Source: CAYJAD01 sp964372165
Lineage (GTDB): Bacteria; Desulfobacterota; Desulfovibrionia; Desulfovibrionales; Desulfovibrionaceae
Assembly: GCA_964372165.1 (NCBI GenBank)
Contig: CAYJPT010000048.1
Coordinates: forward strand, 1-15,630
Reading direction: 5' to 3'
DNA length: 15,630 nt
Each line of letters opens with the position of its first letter. The first letter of the stretch is position 1. Made by a program: the position numbers and the translations under genes. Shown here one piece after another: positions 1-7,691 of this stretch. A model generated the notes under the pieces. The model was given only the letters and a program-made list of their open reading frames with translations. It ran no database searches and was not told where the DNA came from.

Positions 1-40
1 ACAATATGTTTTTTGACTTGTTGATTTAATCAGCGCTTCC

Positions 41-82
41 TTAACATAAAAACCACCGCTAATGCAGTGGTTTTTATGTTAA
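41..82 (-). terminator. Intrinsic terminator after fhs
   Basis: A perfect 16-bp inverted repeat (arms 41-56 and 67-82) surrounds a 10-nt centre. On the minus-strand transcript the core CCACUGC-AUUA-GCGGUGG folds as a 7-bp stem with one U-G wobble, followed by UUUUUAUG. On the plus strand the same position would be a C-A mismatch, so the hairpin is better suited to ending the minus-strand transcript. It lies 34 nt past the fhs stop. The A/T-rich outer arms mean it may also work for a gene entering from the left. Confidence 0.88.
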
Positions 83-115
83 TTAAGAGATATGTTGTCT
101 CTCTAGGAATATAAA

Positions 116-1795
116 CTAGAATAAACCTGTTATTTTGCCATCATCATCAATGTCAATACGTTCTGCGCTAGGAACTTTAGGTAGACCTGGCATAGTCATG
201 ATATCACCAGTTAATGCTACAATAAATCCAGCTCCAGCTGATAATTTAACACCGCGAATTGTAACAGGAAAATCTCGTGGAGCACCCAATAAGCTGGCAT
301 TGTCACTAAAACTATATTGAGTTTTTGCCATGCAAATGGGCAAAGTGCCGTAACCTAAAGACTCAAACTGCTCAATTTGACGGGCAGCCTGAGTAGTAAT
401 AATTACTCTATTGCCATGATATACTTTTTTAACAATTGTCTCAATTTTCTTTTCAATGCTTTCAGCCAAGGAATAAGCAAAGGTAAGTTTGGAGGTATTA
501 GTTTCTACTATATTTACTACTTCTTTAGCTAATGCAACACCACCTTCACCGCCTTTTTCCCACACTTCAGAAAGTGCCACCTTGACGCCTAAGTCTTCAC
601 AAGTACTTGCAATAAGTTTGAGTTCATCGGCTGTATCTGTTGGGAATTTATTAATGGCTACTACAGCAGGTAGTCCAAAAACATTTTTTATATTTTCAAT
701 GTGTTGTAAAAGGTTAGGTAAACCTTTGCGTAAGGCTACAAGGTTTTCTTCGCCTAAATTTTGCTTAGCTACACCACCATGTAATTTTAATGCACGCACT
801 GTGGCAACAATAACAACTGCAGCTGGATCTAAGCCCGCCATGCGGCATTTAATGTCAAAAAACTTTTCTGCTCCAAGGTCTGCCCCAAAGCCTGCTTCAG
901 TAATAGCATAGTCACCAAGTTTTAAAGCCATTTTTGTAGCCATAACTGAGTTGCAACCGTGCGCAATATTAGCAAAAGGGCCACCGTGGATAAAGGCTGG
1001 TGTGTGTTCAAGTGTTTGCACAAGGTTTGGCTTGATAGCGTCTTTTAAAAGAGCTGCCATGGAGCCATGTGCTTTTAATTGTCCTGCTGTAACAGGTTGA
1101 TCATCATATGTATAACCTATAATAATTTTTGCAAGACGATCTTTCATGTTGGACAAACTTGTAGAAAGGCACAAAATGGCCATAATTTCAGAAGCAACAG
1201 TTATGTCAAAACCATCTTCACGAGGTCTGCCATTTACGCGTCCACCAAGACCATTGACAATAAAGCGCAATTGGCGGTCGTTCATATCTATGGCGCGTTT
1301 CCAAGTGATTTTGTTGGTGTCAATGTTTAGGGCATTACCGTGTTGAATGTGGTTATCAAGCAAAGCTGCCAAAAGGTTGTTGGCAGCACCAATGGCATGA
1401 AAGTCTCCTGTAAAATGTAGGTTAATATCTTCCATAGGAATTACTTGCGCATATCCACCCCCAGCAGCACCGCCCTTAATGCCAAAAACAGGCCCTAATG
1501 AGGGTTCACGTAGTGCTACTACGGCTTTTTTGCCTATGGCTTTAAGTCCATCAGCCAGTCCTACGGTGGTGGTGGTTTTTCCTTCACCGGCAGGAGTTGG
1601 GCTTATGGCTGTTACAAGCACGAGCTTTCCATCTGGTTTATTGGCTAAATCTTTTAATAAACTGATGTCTATTTTGGCTTTGTAGTTGCCATATTGCTCT
1701 ATGTATTTTGCATCAACATCAATGGATTGTGCAACTTCTGTAATGGGCAACATGGTAGTACTTTGTGCAATTTCTATATCTGTTTTATATTCCAT
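116..1795 (-). CDS. fhs: Formate--tetrahydrofolate ligase
   Basis: Fhs is a cytoplasmic enzyme that joins formate to tetrahydrofolate at the cost of ATP, giving 10-formyl-THF. The 559-aa length is normal for the family. The nucleotide-binding P-loop TPAGEGKTT is at residues 67-75, followed by the family-typical EPSLGPVFGIKGGAAGGGYA stretch and the FTGDFHAIGAANNLLAALLD segment. The ATG at 1795 has AAAGG about 8 nt upstream. It is the last gene of the cluster, 199 nt after folD, with a terminator 34 nt beyond its stop (TAG). Next to formate dehydrogenase and folD it supplies the formate-fixing step of a C1-THF branch. The AT-rich 199-nt gap before it suggests it may also have its own promoter. 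The family assignment is secure; its role in autotrophy is inferred from context. Confidence 0.97.
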   Translation of the reverse strand: MEYKTDIEIAQSTTMLPITEVAQSIDVDAKYIEQYGNYKAKIDISLLKDLANKPDGKLVLVTAISPTPAGEGKTTTTVGLADGLKAIGKKAVVALREPSLGPVFGIKGGAAGGGYAQVIPMEDINLHFTGDFHAIGAANNLLAALLDNHIQHGNALNIDTNKITWKRAIDMNDRQLRFIVNGLGGRVNGRPREDGFDITVASEIMAILCLSTSLSNMKDRLAKIIIGYTYDDQPVTAGQLKAHGSMAALLKDAIKPNLVQTLEHTPAFIHGGPFANIAHGCNSVMATKMALKLGDYAITEAGFGADLGAEKFFDIKCRMAGLDPAAVVIVATVRALKLHGGVAKQNLGEENLVALRKGLPNLLQHIENIKNVFGLPAVVAINKFPTDTADELKLIASTCEDLGVKVALSEVWEKGGEGGVALAKEVVNIVETNTSKLTFAYSLAESIEKKIETIVKKVYHGNRVIITTQAARQIEQFESLGYGTLPICMAKTQYSFSDNASLLGAPRDFPVTIRGVKLSAGAGFIVALTGDIMTMPGLPKVPSAERIDIDDDGKITGLF

Positions 1796-1893
1796 TTTAT
1801 TTTCCTTTTATATATTAAGGCAATGTGTTAAAAATATTATATTATTTAGTATTTTATTAAAACATTATGACAGATAAAAATATAATTTCTACG

Positions 1894-1915
1894 TCAAATG
1901 TTATGATAAAACGTA
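1894..1915 (+). promoter_or_regulatory. Copy 1 of a shared 22-nt motif (fhs upstream)
   Basis: The plus strand reads TCAAATGTTATGATAAAACG followed by TA. The same element, differing at 3 of 22 positions, is found on the minus strand at 7594-7615 before the formate dehydrogenase genes. It contains the small dyad TTAT-G-ATAA. Its position about 100 nt upstream of the fhs start suggests a binding site for a common regulator. The two copies are inverted relative to their downstream genes, which a dyad-recognising protein would tolerate. The regulator is unknown. Confidence 0.4.
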
Positions 1916-1972
1916 CTTAATTTAACTTCACATGTATTTATTTATAATAGCGTGATAATAGTATTAAGTACG
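1912..1972. repeat. 10-bp inverted repeat upstream of fhs
   Basis: CGTACTTAAT (1912-1921) and ATTAAGTACG (1963-1972) are exact inverted copies separated by 41 bp, about 51 bp centre to centre. They lie in the folD-fhs gap, and the left arm partly overlaps the shared 22-nt motif. They could be paired operator half-sites or the base of an RNA stem. The surrounding sequence is very AT-rich, so chance pairing is possible, but a perfect 10-bp match is more than expected within 60 bp. No clear sigma-70 promoter could be fixed here; TTGACG at about 1892-1897 (minus) is the best -35 candidate and has no convincing -10. Confidence 0.4.
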
Positions 1973-1985
1973 CCGTATAATTTGT

Positions 1986-2001
1986 AGTGTATTGCTACAC
2001 T
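1986..2001 (-). other. Small hairpin over the folD stop codon
   Basis: On the minus strand AGTGTA-GCAA-TACACT forms a 6-bp stem with a GNRA-type GCAA loop, and the folD stop (TAG) lies inside it. It is not followed by a U-tract, so it is not a convincing terminator. It could be an mRNA-stabilising 3' end structure or chance. Confidence 0.25.
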
Positions 2002-2849
2002 CGCCCTTCCCAAGATTGCACAGTATTTTTAATTAACATAGCAATAGTCATGGGGCCAACTCCGCCAGGCACAGGCGTAATGGCTGAAGAATGTTTACTT
2101 ACACCTTCATAGTCTGCATCACCGCATAAACCGTCTTCAGTTCTGTTAATGCCCACATCAATAATAACAGCACCTTTTTTGACCATATCTGCTGTGAGAA
2201 AGCGTGGTCTACCAAGAGCAAGAAAGATAAAATCTGCTTCACGGCATTCTTGAGCAATGTTTTCGGTACGAGAATGACATATGGTAACTGTTGCATTGGC
2301 ATAAGGACCTGACTGAGTAAGTAAAAGGGCCAAAGGTCGTCCTACAATATTAGAACGTCCAATAATAACAGCTTTTTTGCCTGCAGGAGATAGGTCATAG
2401 CGTTCTAGCAATTCCATAACGCCTGCTGGTGTGCATGAAACAAATCCTGGCAAACCTAAGGATAGGCGGCCCACATTTTCAGGGTGAAAACCGTCAACGT
2501 CCTTTGACGGGTCAATGGCTAAAACGCATGTATCTGCATCAAGTCCTTTAGGCAAGGGGAGTTGCAAAAGAATTCCGTCAACATCGTCTTGAGCATTTAA
2601 TTTAGCAATAAGTTCAAGTAATGCGTCTTGGGTTGTGTCTGCAGGTAAACGATATGCAAATGACTTAACGCCCACATTTTCACATGCTTTTTCTTTATTA
2701 CGTACATACACTTGCGATGCTGGGTCTTCACCTACTAAAATAACTGCCAAACCGGGGGCACGCTTACCAGTAGCCATTGATTGTGTTACCTTAAGTTTTA
2801 ATTCTTCACGAATACTGGCAGCTGTTGCTTTTCCATCAATAATTGTCAT
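1995..2849 (-). CDS. folD: Bifunctional methylene-THF dehydrogenase / methenyl-THF cyclohydrolase
   Basis: FolD interconverts 10-formyl-THF, 5,10-methenyl-THF and 5,10-methylene-THF in the cytoplasm, using NAD(P)(H). The 284-aa length is typical. The catalytic YxxxK motif is Y48-K52 (YVRNK), followed by the substrate-binding DGILLQLPLP region. A GRSNIVGRP Rossmann-loop motif and the signature PGGVGPMTIAML near the C-terminus complete the family pattern. The start at 2849 has AGAGGTG a few nt upstream. It follows fdhA by 50 nt and precedes fhs, so the three C1 enzymes (formate production or use, ligation, reduction) are adjacent. The methylene-THF it makes is the substrate of the glycine cleavage T protein encoded upstream in the same cluster. 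Confidence 0.97.
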   Translation of the reverse strand: MTIIDGKATAASIREELKLKVTQSMATGKRAPGLAVILVGEDPASQVYVRNKEKACENVGVKSFAYRLPADTTQDALLELIAKLNAQDDVDGILLQLPLPKGLDADTCVLAIDPSKDVDGFHPENVGRLSLGLPGFVSCTPAGVMELLERYDLSPAGKKAVIIGRSNIVGRPLALLLTQSGPYANATVTICHSRTENIAQECREADFIFLALGRPRFLTADMVKKGAVIIDVGINRTEDGLCGDADYEGVSKHSSAITPVPGGVGPMTIAMLIKNTVQSWEGRV

Positions 2850-2899
2850 AAAACACCTCTTACATATTGAATTGTTTCATTATTTACTTATTCAGCACC

Positions 2900-5668
2900 T
2901 TAAGTATTGGAAATTTTTTGAATATTTACAGCACAAGCTTTATACTCTGCAGTTTTACTAATGGGGTCAAAAGCTGCATTGGTAATCCAATTGGCATTAT
3001 TTTCACGGAAGTGGAAAGCCATCCACACAAGTCCTGCTGGAATGTCATCAGTAATTTTTGCTACAACATCCACTGCACCACGACGAGAACTAACACGTAT
3101 TACTTCACCATGTTCTATATGAAGACGCTGTGCATCAATAGGTGAAATGTCAGCTGTTTCGTGGGAGAGTAAAGTATTTAAGCCCTCACAACGACCTGTT
3201 TGTGTTCGCGTATGATAATGGTATAAACGTCGCCCTGTACTCAATACAAATGGATAATCTTGACAAGGCATTTCTGCAGAAGGTGTCCAAGAAACAGGCA
3301 TAAATAAGCCTCTTCCACGAACAAAATTACCATCTTTGTGTAAATATTCTGTACCACTATGGTTTTCATCAAGGCATGGCCATTGTAAACCATCATTTTC
3401 TAAGCGATTATATTTTATTCCACCAAGGATAGGAGAAAGAACAGAAATTTCATTATCCCATAGCTCTTGTGCCGAATTTGATGACCAGTTGTGCCCTAAT
3501 TTTTCGGCAAGTTTCTTAAAAATCCACCAATTAGGCTTAGCATCGCCAGGAGCTTTACTTGCGGTTCGTACACGGTTTACACGTCTTTCACTATTGGTAA
3601 ATGTTCCATCGTTTTCGCTCCATGCGGCTGCGGGGAGAATTACGTGTGCAAAACGTGTTGTCTCAGTATGAAATAGATCTTGTACCACAAGAAATTCAGC
3701 GGCGGCAAGGCAAGATTCCACATGTTTTATGTCCGGCTCAGTATTTGCTATATTTTCACCAAAGATATAAAAAGCCTTAATTGTTTTGCTTTTTAAACCT
3801 TCAATCATATCAGGGATCATCATGCCCTTGTTAGTGGGTAATTGCTCAATGTTCCAAAACTCTTCAAACTTTTTACGTACCTGTGCATCTAATACTTTTT
3901 GCTGCCCAGGGAAAACCTCTGGCAAAGCACCCATATCACATGCGCCTTGCACATTATTTTGACCACGCAAAGGATTTAATCCACCTAATTCATGCCCCAT
4001 ATTACCTAAAAGCATTTGTAAGGAGGCACAGGCATAAACATTATGCACACCGCAAGTATGCTCTGTAATGCCTAAGGTATAAGCAAGCATAGCTGGCTTT
4101 ACTGAGGCAAGGGTGCGTGCTACCTCAACAATAACGTCAGGGCTAATACCACAAATGGGCGAAGCATATTCAGGCGTATATTTTTTAACACTTTCTTTAA
4201 GAGCATCAAAGTTTTCTGTATGTTCTTTCACAAAGGTTGCGTCATATAAATTTTCTTTGATAAGCACATGCATAAAAGCATTAAGTAAAGCAACATCTGA
4301 CCCTACTTTAATTTGTAAGTGGGTTTCAGCATGTTTAACAATATTTGTACGACGTGGATCTGCTACAATTAAGCGGCATCCCTTTCGTACAGCTTGCTTC
4401 ACAAAGGCAGCCAATACTGGATGTGCTTCTGTTATATTAGAGCCTGTTAAAAAAATTAGCTTTGCATCACGCAAATGCTTTAAGCTGTTTGTCATAGCAC
4501 CAGAACCAAATGTTGTGGCCAGACCGACCACAGTGGCAGCGTGTCAAGTTCGGGCGCAATTGTCTATATTATTAGTTTTAAATATAGAACGGAAAAGCTT
4601 TTGCATTTGATAGCTGTCTTCATTAATACTGCGTGAGCAAGATACTCCACCTACTGAATCCGGACCGTGTTGCTCCACAGCTTCAGAAAACTTTTTTGCT
4701 ACAAGGTCAAGTGCTTCATCCCATGATGCGGCTTTAAGCGAACCATCTGCTTGGCGAATAAGCGGAGTAGTTAATCGCTCTTCGCTATAAATAAAGTCGT
4801 ATCCAAAGCGACCCTTTACACAAAGGCTACCTTGGTTAGGTTCAGCACCTTCCACGCCATTAACCTTTATAATACGTCCATTTTTAACAATAAGTTCTTG
4901 TTGGCAACCTACTCCGCAATAGGGGCAAGTAGTACGTATTTTTTTAAATTTTTCTTTGTCTTCTTCAAGTCCATATGCTTTTTTTGCTGATAAAGCCCCT
5001 GTGGGACAGTATTGCAAGCATTCTCCGCAATGAGTACATTTTTCATAATCAACCCAAGGCCACCAGTCCTTCTTTTCACTAGCAGGACCAAATTGATAGT
5101 CAATGGCTTCATTTACTTGAATAGCATCACAAGTGGAAGCGCAGCGACCACATCGTATACAACGAGAAAAATCTCTGGTTATCATGGGGTAGCTATTATC
5201 AAGTGGGAAAGTGTCTTCATCCGGTATGACAGAAGCTATTGGAACATCATATTCAAGCACCAATTTTTGTAAAGAGCACTCACCCTCCTTAGGGCATGGG
5301 TGTTCACGATGCGGCATGTCCATGGCAACTTTTTGATATGTTGGCCATTGGTCTTCAGGTAAATTGCTCAAAAAACACTCATGGCGACCATGTGCAACAA
5401 CCATGGTTAAAATATTTTTTCGCAATGCAAAAAGTTCGCTGGTATGTGTTTGTATTTGCATACCTTCTTCACAAAAGGTAGCGCAAGCGGCTAAGTAATT
5501 ATCTTGCCCTACAACTTCTACAGAGCAAATACGACATACATTGCAATTTCCAGATTGTGGTAACCAACAAAGATTTGGAATATCAATGCCTACTCTGGCT
5601 GCGGCTTGTAAAATAGTTTCTCCATGTGTGAAAGAAACTTTAATATTATTAATTGTCATATATGGCAT
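2900..5668 (-). CDS. fdhA: Selenocysteine formate dehydrogenase, NuoG-like catalytic subunit
   Basis: This molybdopterin (Mo or W) enzyme interconverts formate and CO2. The gene is read through an in-frame TGA (4544-4546) that encodes Sec375 in the motif NCART-U-HAATVVGL; read this way the protein has 922 residues. Domains in order: a plant-type 2Fe-2S domain (C34, C45, C48, C62), a NuoG-like His/Cys segment (93-131), two 4Fe-4S motifs (C170/173/176/180 and C211/214/217/221), the Mop 4Fe-4S motif (C248/251/255/283), the molybdopterin core with Sec, and a C-terminal MGD-binding domain. The start at 5668 is preferred because AAAGG lies 7 nt upstream; an ATG 90 nt further upstream (5758) overlaps the preceding gene. 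The gene is 23 nt downstream of its likely electron-transfer partner. The soluble NuoG-like N-terminus and the lack of a visible signal peptide suggest a cytoplasmic, pyridine-nucleotide- or ferredoxin-linked enzyme. Confidence 0.95.
4514..4546 (-). promoter_or_regulatory. UGA(Sec) codon and bacterial SECIS hairpin
   Basis: The Sec codon is the TGA at 4546-4544. Eighteen nt after it comes the loop GGTCT (4525-4521), closed by TGTGGTC (4532-4526) and GGCCACA (4520-4514). The stem can form 7 pairs with one U-G, or 6 pairs with a bulged U as in known bacterial SECIS elements. The 18-nt distance and the GGUCU loop are the same as I recall for the E. coli fdhF SECIS. This supports SelB-directed selenocysteine insertion rather than a stop. 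Confidence 0.9.
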
Positions 5669-5691
5669 AAAAAAACCTTTGTTTAAGTATC

Positions 5692-7569
5692 TTAAGGAAC
5701 CATGGTTAATATACGGAAACAACGCAAACAACGCTTGGCTTCTGTAATGGCTTCCCAATCTGCAGAGCCATGTTCTACCTCAGCAAAAGAAGACAAGCGT
5801 TTATCCACAGATAAAGCATGCACAGGCATGATATCTGTGGGATCTACAGTGGGGATACTTTCATCCTTGCTCATAATGTCTGTATCTAAAATAGCGTTTT
5901 CAGCCCACTCATTGCTTTGCATTTCAGTCTTACCGTCTTTGAGGTAAGAAATCATATGCAAAGCTGCTCGTCTACCTGCTGCAAGTGCTGCAATAAGAGA
6001 GCTTGGGCCGGTTACGCAATCACCACCACCAAATAATTGATGTAATTCAGTTACATTGCCGGTAACGTCATGTGCATCAAGTGTTTTGTACTTGCTTAAA
6101 CCACCTGATAAGCCGGTAAGTACACTTTCAACCGCAGCCTTTTGCCCTATGGCATGTATAATTACATCTACATCCATAATAAAGCTTGAACCTTCAATAG
6201 GTTCAGGACTACGACGACCGGAAGCATCTGGTTCTCCAAGACGCATTTTTTGGCATTCAAGACCTGTTACTTTGCCATTTTCATGCACTACACGTAAGGG
6301 CGCCACAAGAAAATTGAATATAACGCCCTCTAATTTTGCTTCGTGAATTTCTGTTTTATCGGCTGGCATTTCTTGTTCAGTACGACGATACATTATATGC
6401 ACGTCAGAAAATCCATGACGCAATGCTGTACGCACACAGTCCATGGCTACATTGCCTCCACCAACAACGACTAAACGCTTTCCATGCACAATTTGTTTAC
6501 CACGTGCCGCTTCACCAAGATATTCTATGCCACTAACATAGTTTGCTGGTGCTGCATCTTCCCCTTCAATACGCATACCAGGTGCATTTGGTGCACCAGT
6601 ACCAATAAAAACTACTTTGTATCCATCTTGCTCTAACTGAGCTATGGTTTTATCCTTACCAATTTCAACGCCATAGTGGATTTTACCGCCAAGAGATTCA
6701 ATAAGCTCAACTTCGCTTTCAAGCACAGGCGGAGGTAAGCGATAATCAGGTATGCCAAACTTTGCCATGCCACCGGCACTTTCTTGTTTTTCAAAAATAT
6801 GAGCTACAAAATTATGAGTTAATAAATGATAAGCGCATGCTAATCCTGCTGGCCCTGCGCCTACAATGGCAATTTTTTTTGTTTGATTTGATTCTGTGGC
6901 AGCTTTATTTTGTAAATTTGCAGAGGTAGAAGTTGCTTGTTTTTTGTCAAAACATCTATCAGCAACAAATCGCTTTAGGTGACGAATAGCCACAGGAGCA
7001 CCATTTAAGCCGCGCTTGCATGCGGTTTCACATGGTCTTTCACACACCCTTCCAATAGTACCAGGCATGGGGCAACGCTGCATAATGGTATTAAAGCTTG
7101 CCTCATATTGGCGCAAACGAATTTTTTCTATATAGGTGGGGACATCTACGTGACCTGGGCAAGCATTAACGCAAGGTGCTGTTACTACTGAAACATAAGA
7201 TTTAGATTCTACCTTGCGTGCTTGTAACTGCTGAGGCGCATGTGCTATAATGTCTAAAAGAGGTTGCGGTGAAGTTTGTCCTATATCACAGCGTGAACTT
7301 TTTTGAACACATATTGCAATTTGTTTCAAATACTCAACATCATCTTCTTGCCCTATACCGTCACAAATTTGGGTGAGGCGAGCAACAATATTCTTTAACC
7401 CACTACGGCAGGGAAAGCACTGTCCGCATGATTCTTGTGCAGCTCGTGTCATATATGCACGTAGCATATCAAGCATATCAACACTATCGTCCTCAAGGGC
7501 AATACCTCCCCATCCCATAACTGCTCGTGCTGAGGGTTTAGCACCTTTCCAAGTATTCAAATGAGACAT
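5692..7569 (-). CDS. NuoF-type 4Fe-4S domain fused to GltD-like FAD/NAD(P) oxidoreductase; likely FDH partner
   Basis: This 625-aa soluble protein probably carries electrons between NAD(P)H and the formate dehydrogenase encoded 23 nt downstream. Residues 30-95 match the C-terminal 4Fe-4S domain of NuoF (ESCGQCFPCRSG with C48, C51, C54 and distal C94), but the FMN/NADH-binding part of NuoF is absent. Residues 133-184 are the GltD/DPYD-type cysteine region (C133, C137, C166, C176, C180, C184). The FAD motif IVGAGPAGL is at 235-243. A second Rossmann motif, VVVGGGNVAMD (367-377), is followed by YRR (394-396), which in GltD relatives contacts the NADPH phosphate. The C-terminus has CLRC (614-617). 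A Ser/Thr/Gln/Lys-rich linker (208-232) joins the halves. The start at 7569 has AGGAGG with 5-nt spacing, so the short N-terminus appears genuine. The cofactor preference is inference. Confidence 0.88.
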   Translation of the reverse strand: MSHLNTWKGAKPSARAVMGWGGIALEDDSVDMLDMLRAYMTRAAQESCGQCFPCRSGLKNIVARLTQICDGIGQEDDVEYLKQIAICVQKSSRCDIGQTSPQPLLDIIAHAPQQLQARKVESKSYVSVVTAPCVNACPGHVDVPTYIEKIRLRQYEASFNTIMQRCPMPGTIGRVCERPCETACKRGLNGAPVAIRHLKRFVADRCFDKKQATSTSANLQNKAATESNQTKKIAIVGAGPAGLACAYHLLTHNFVAHIFEKQESAGGMAKFGIPDYRLPPPVLESEVELIESLGGKIHYGVEIGKDKTIAQLEQDGYKVVFIGTGAPNAPGMRIEGEDAAPANYVSGIEYLGEAARGKQIVHGKRLVVVGGGNVAMDCVRTALRHGFSDVHIMYRRTEQEMPADKTEIHEAKLEGVIFNFLVAPLRVVHENGKVTGLECQKMRLGEPDASGRRSPEPIEGSSFIMDVDVIIHAIGQKAAVESVLTGLSGGLSKYKTLDAHDVTGNVTELHQLFGGGDCVTGPSSLIAALAAGRRAALHMISYLKDGKTEMQSNEWAENAILDTDIMSKDESIPTVDPTDIMPVHALSVDKRLSSFAEVEHGSADWEAITEAKRCLRCFRILTMVP

Positions 7570-7587
7570 TGCACCTCCTGCTATGTC

Positions 7588-7615
7588 AAAACATATGTTT
7601 TATCATAATGTTTGA
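7588..7615 (-). promoter_or_regulatory. Palindrome plus copy 2 of the shared 22-nt motif
   Basis: AAAACATATGTTTT (7588-7601) is a perfect 14-bp palindrome. Overlapping it, the minus strand of 7594-7615 carries the second copy of the motif found before fhs. Both lie 20-45 nt upstream of the NuoF-GltD fusion gene. A weak promoter, TTGTTC with TATGTT 18 nt later, would overlap them. Their location suggests an operator controlling the fdh genes separately from the gcv genes. The regulator cannot be named from sequence. Confidence 0.4.
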
Positions 7616-7617
7616 AC

Positions 7618-7667
7618 AAAAAAACTTTTAATGATGGTGGAATAGTGTTTTAATCCATTCCACCATC
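7618..7667 (-). terminator. Hairpin with delayed U-tract after gcvPB (partial terminator?)
   Basis: GATGGTGGAAT (7633-7643) and ATTCCACCATC (7657-7667) form a perfect 11-bp inverted repeat with a 13-nt loop, 25 nt past the gcvPB stop. On the minus strand the stem is followed by ATTAAAAG and then seven T residues (7624-7618). The U-tract starts 8 nt after the stem, later than in classic terminators, so partial termination or 3'-end protection is more likely than a full stop. Confidence 0.5.
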
Positions 7668-7691
7668 TCATAAATAATAATGAAGTAGCGG

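Noticed and set aside
1796..1994. ZTP or THF riboswitch before fhs
   Set aside because: The gap is AT-rich with no aptamer-like GC core; only inverted repeats were found.
4544..4546. Stop codon or frameshift making fdhA a pseudogene
   Set aside because: Frame is unchanged on both sides, the TGA sits at the catalytic Sec position, and a SECIS-type hairpin follows at the expected distance.
5669..5758. Upstream ATG at 5758 as the fdhA start
   Set aside because: It would overlap the previous gene by 67 nt and add 30 residues unlike a ferredoxin domain. The ATG at 5668 has AAAGG at good spacing and directly precedes the 2Fe-2S domain.
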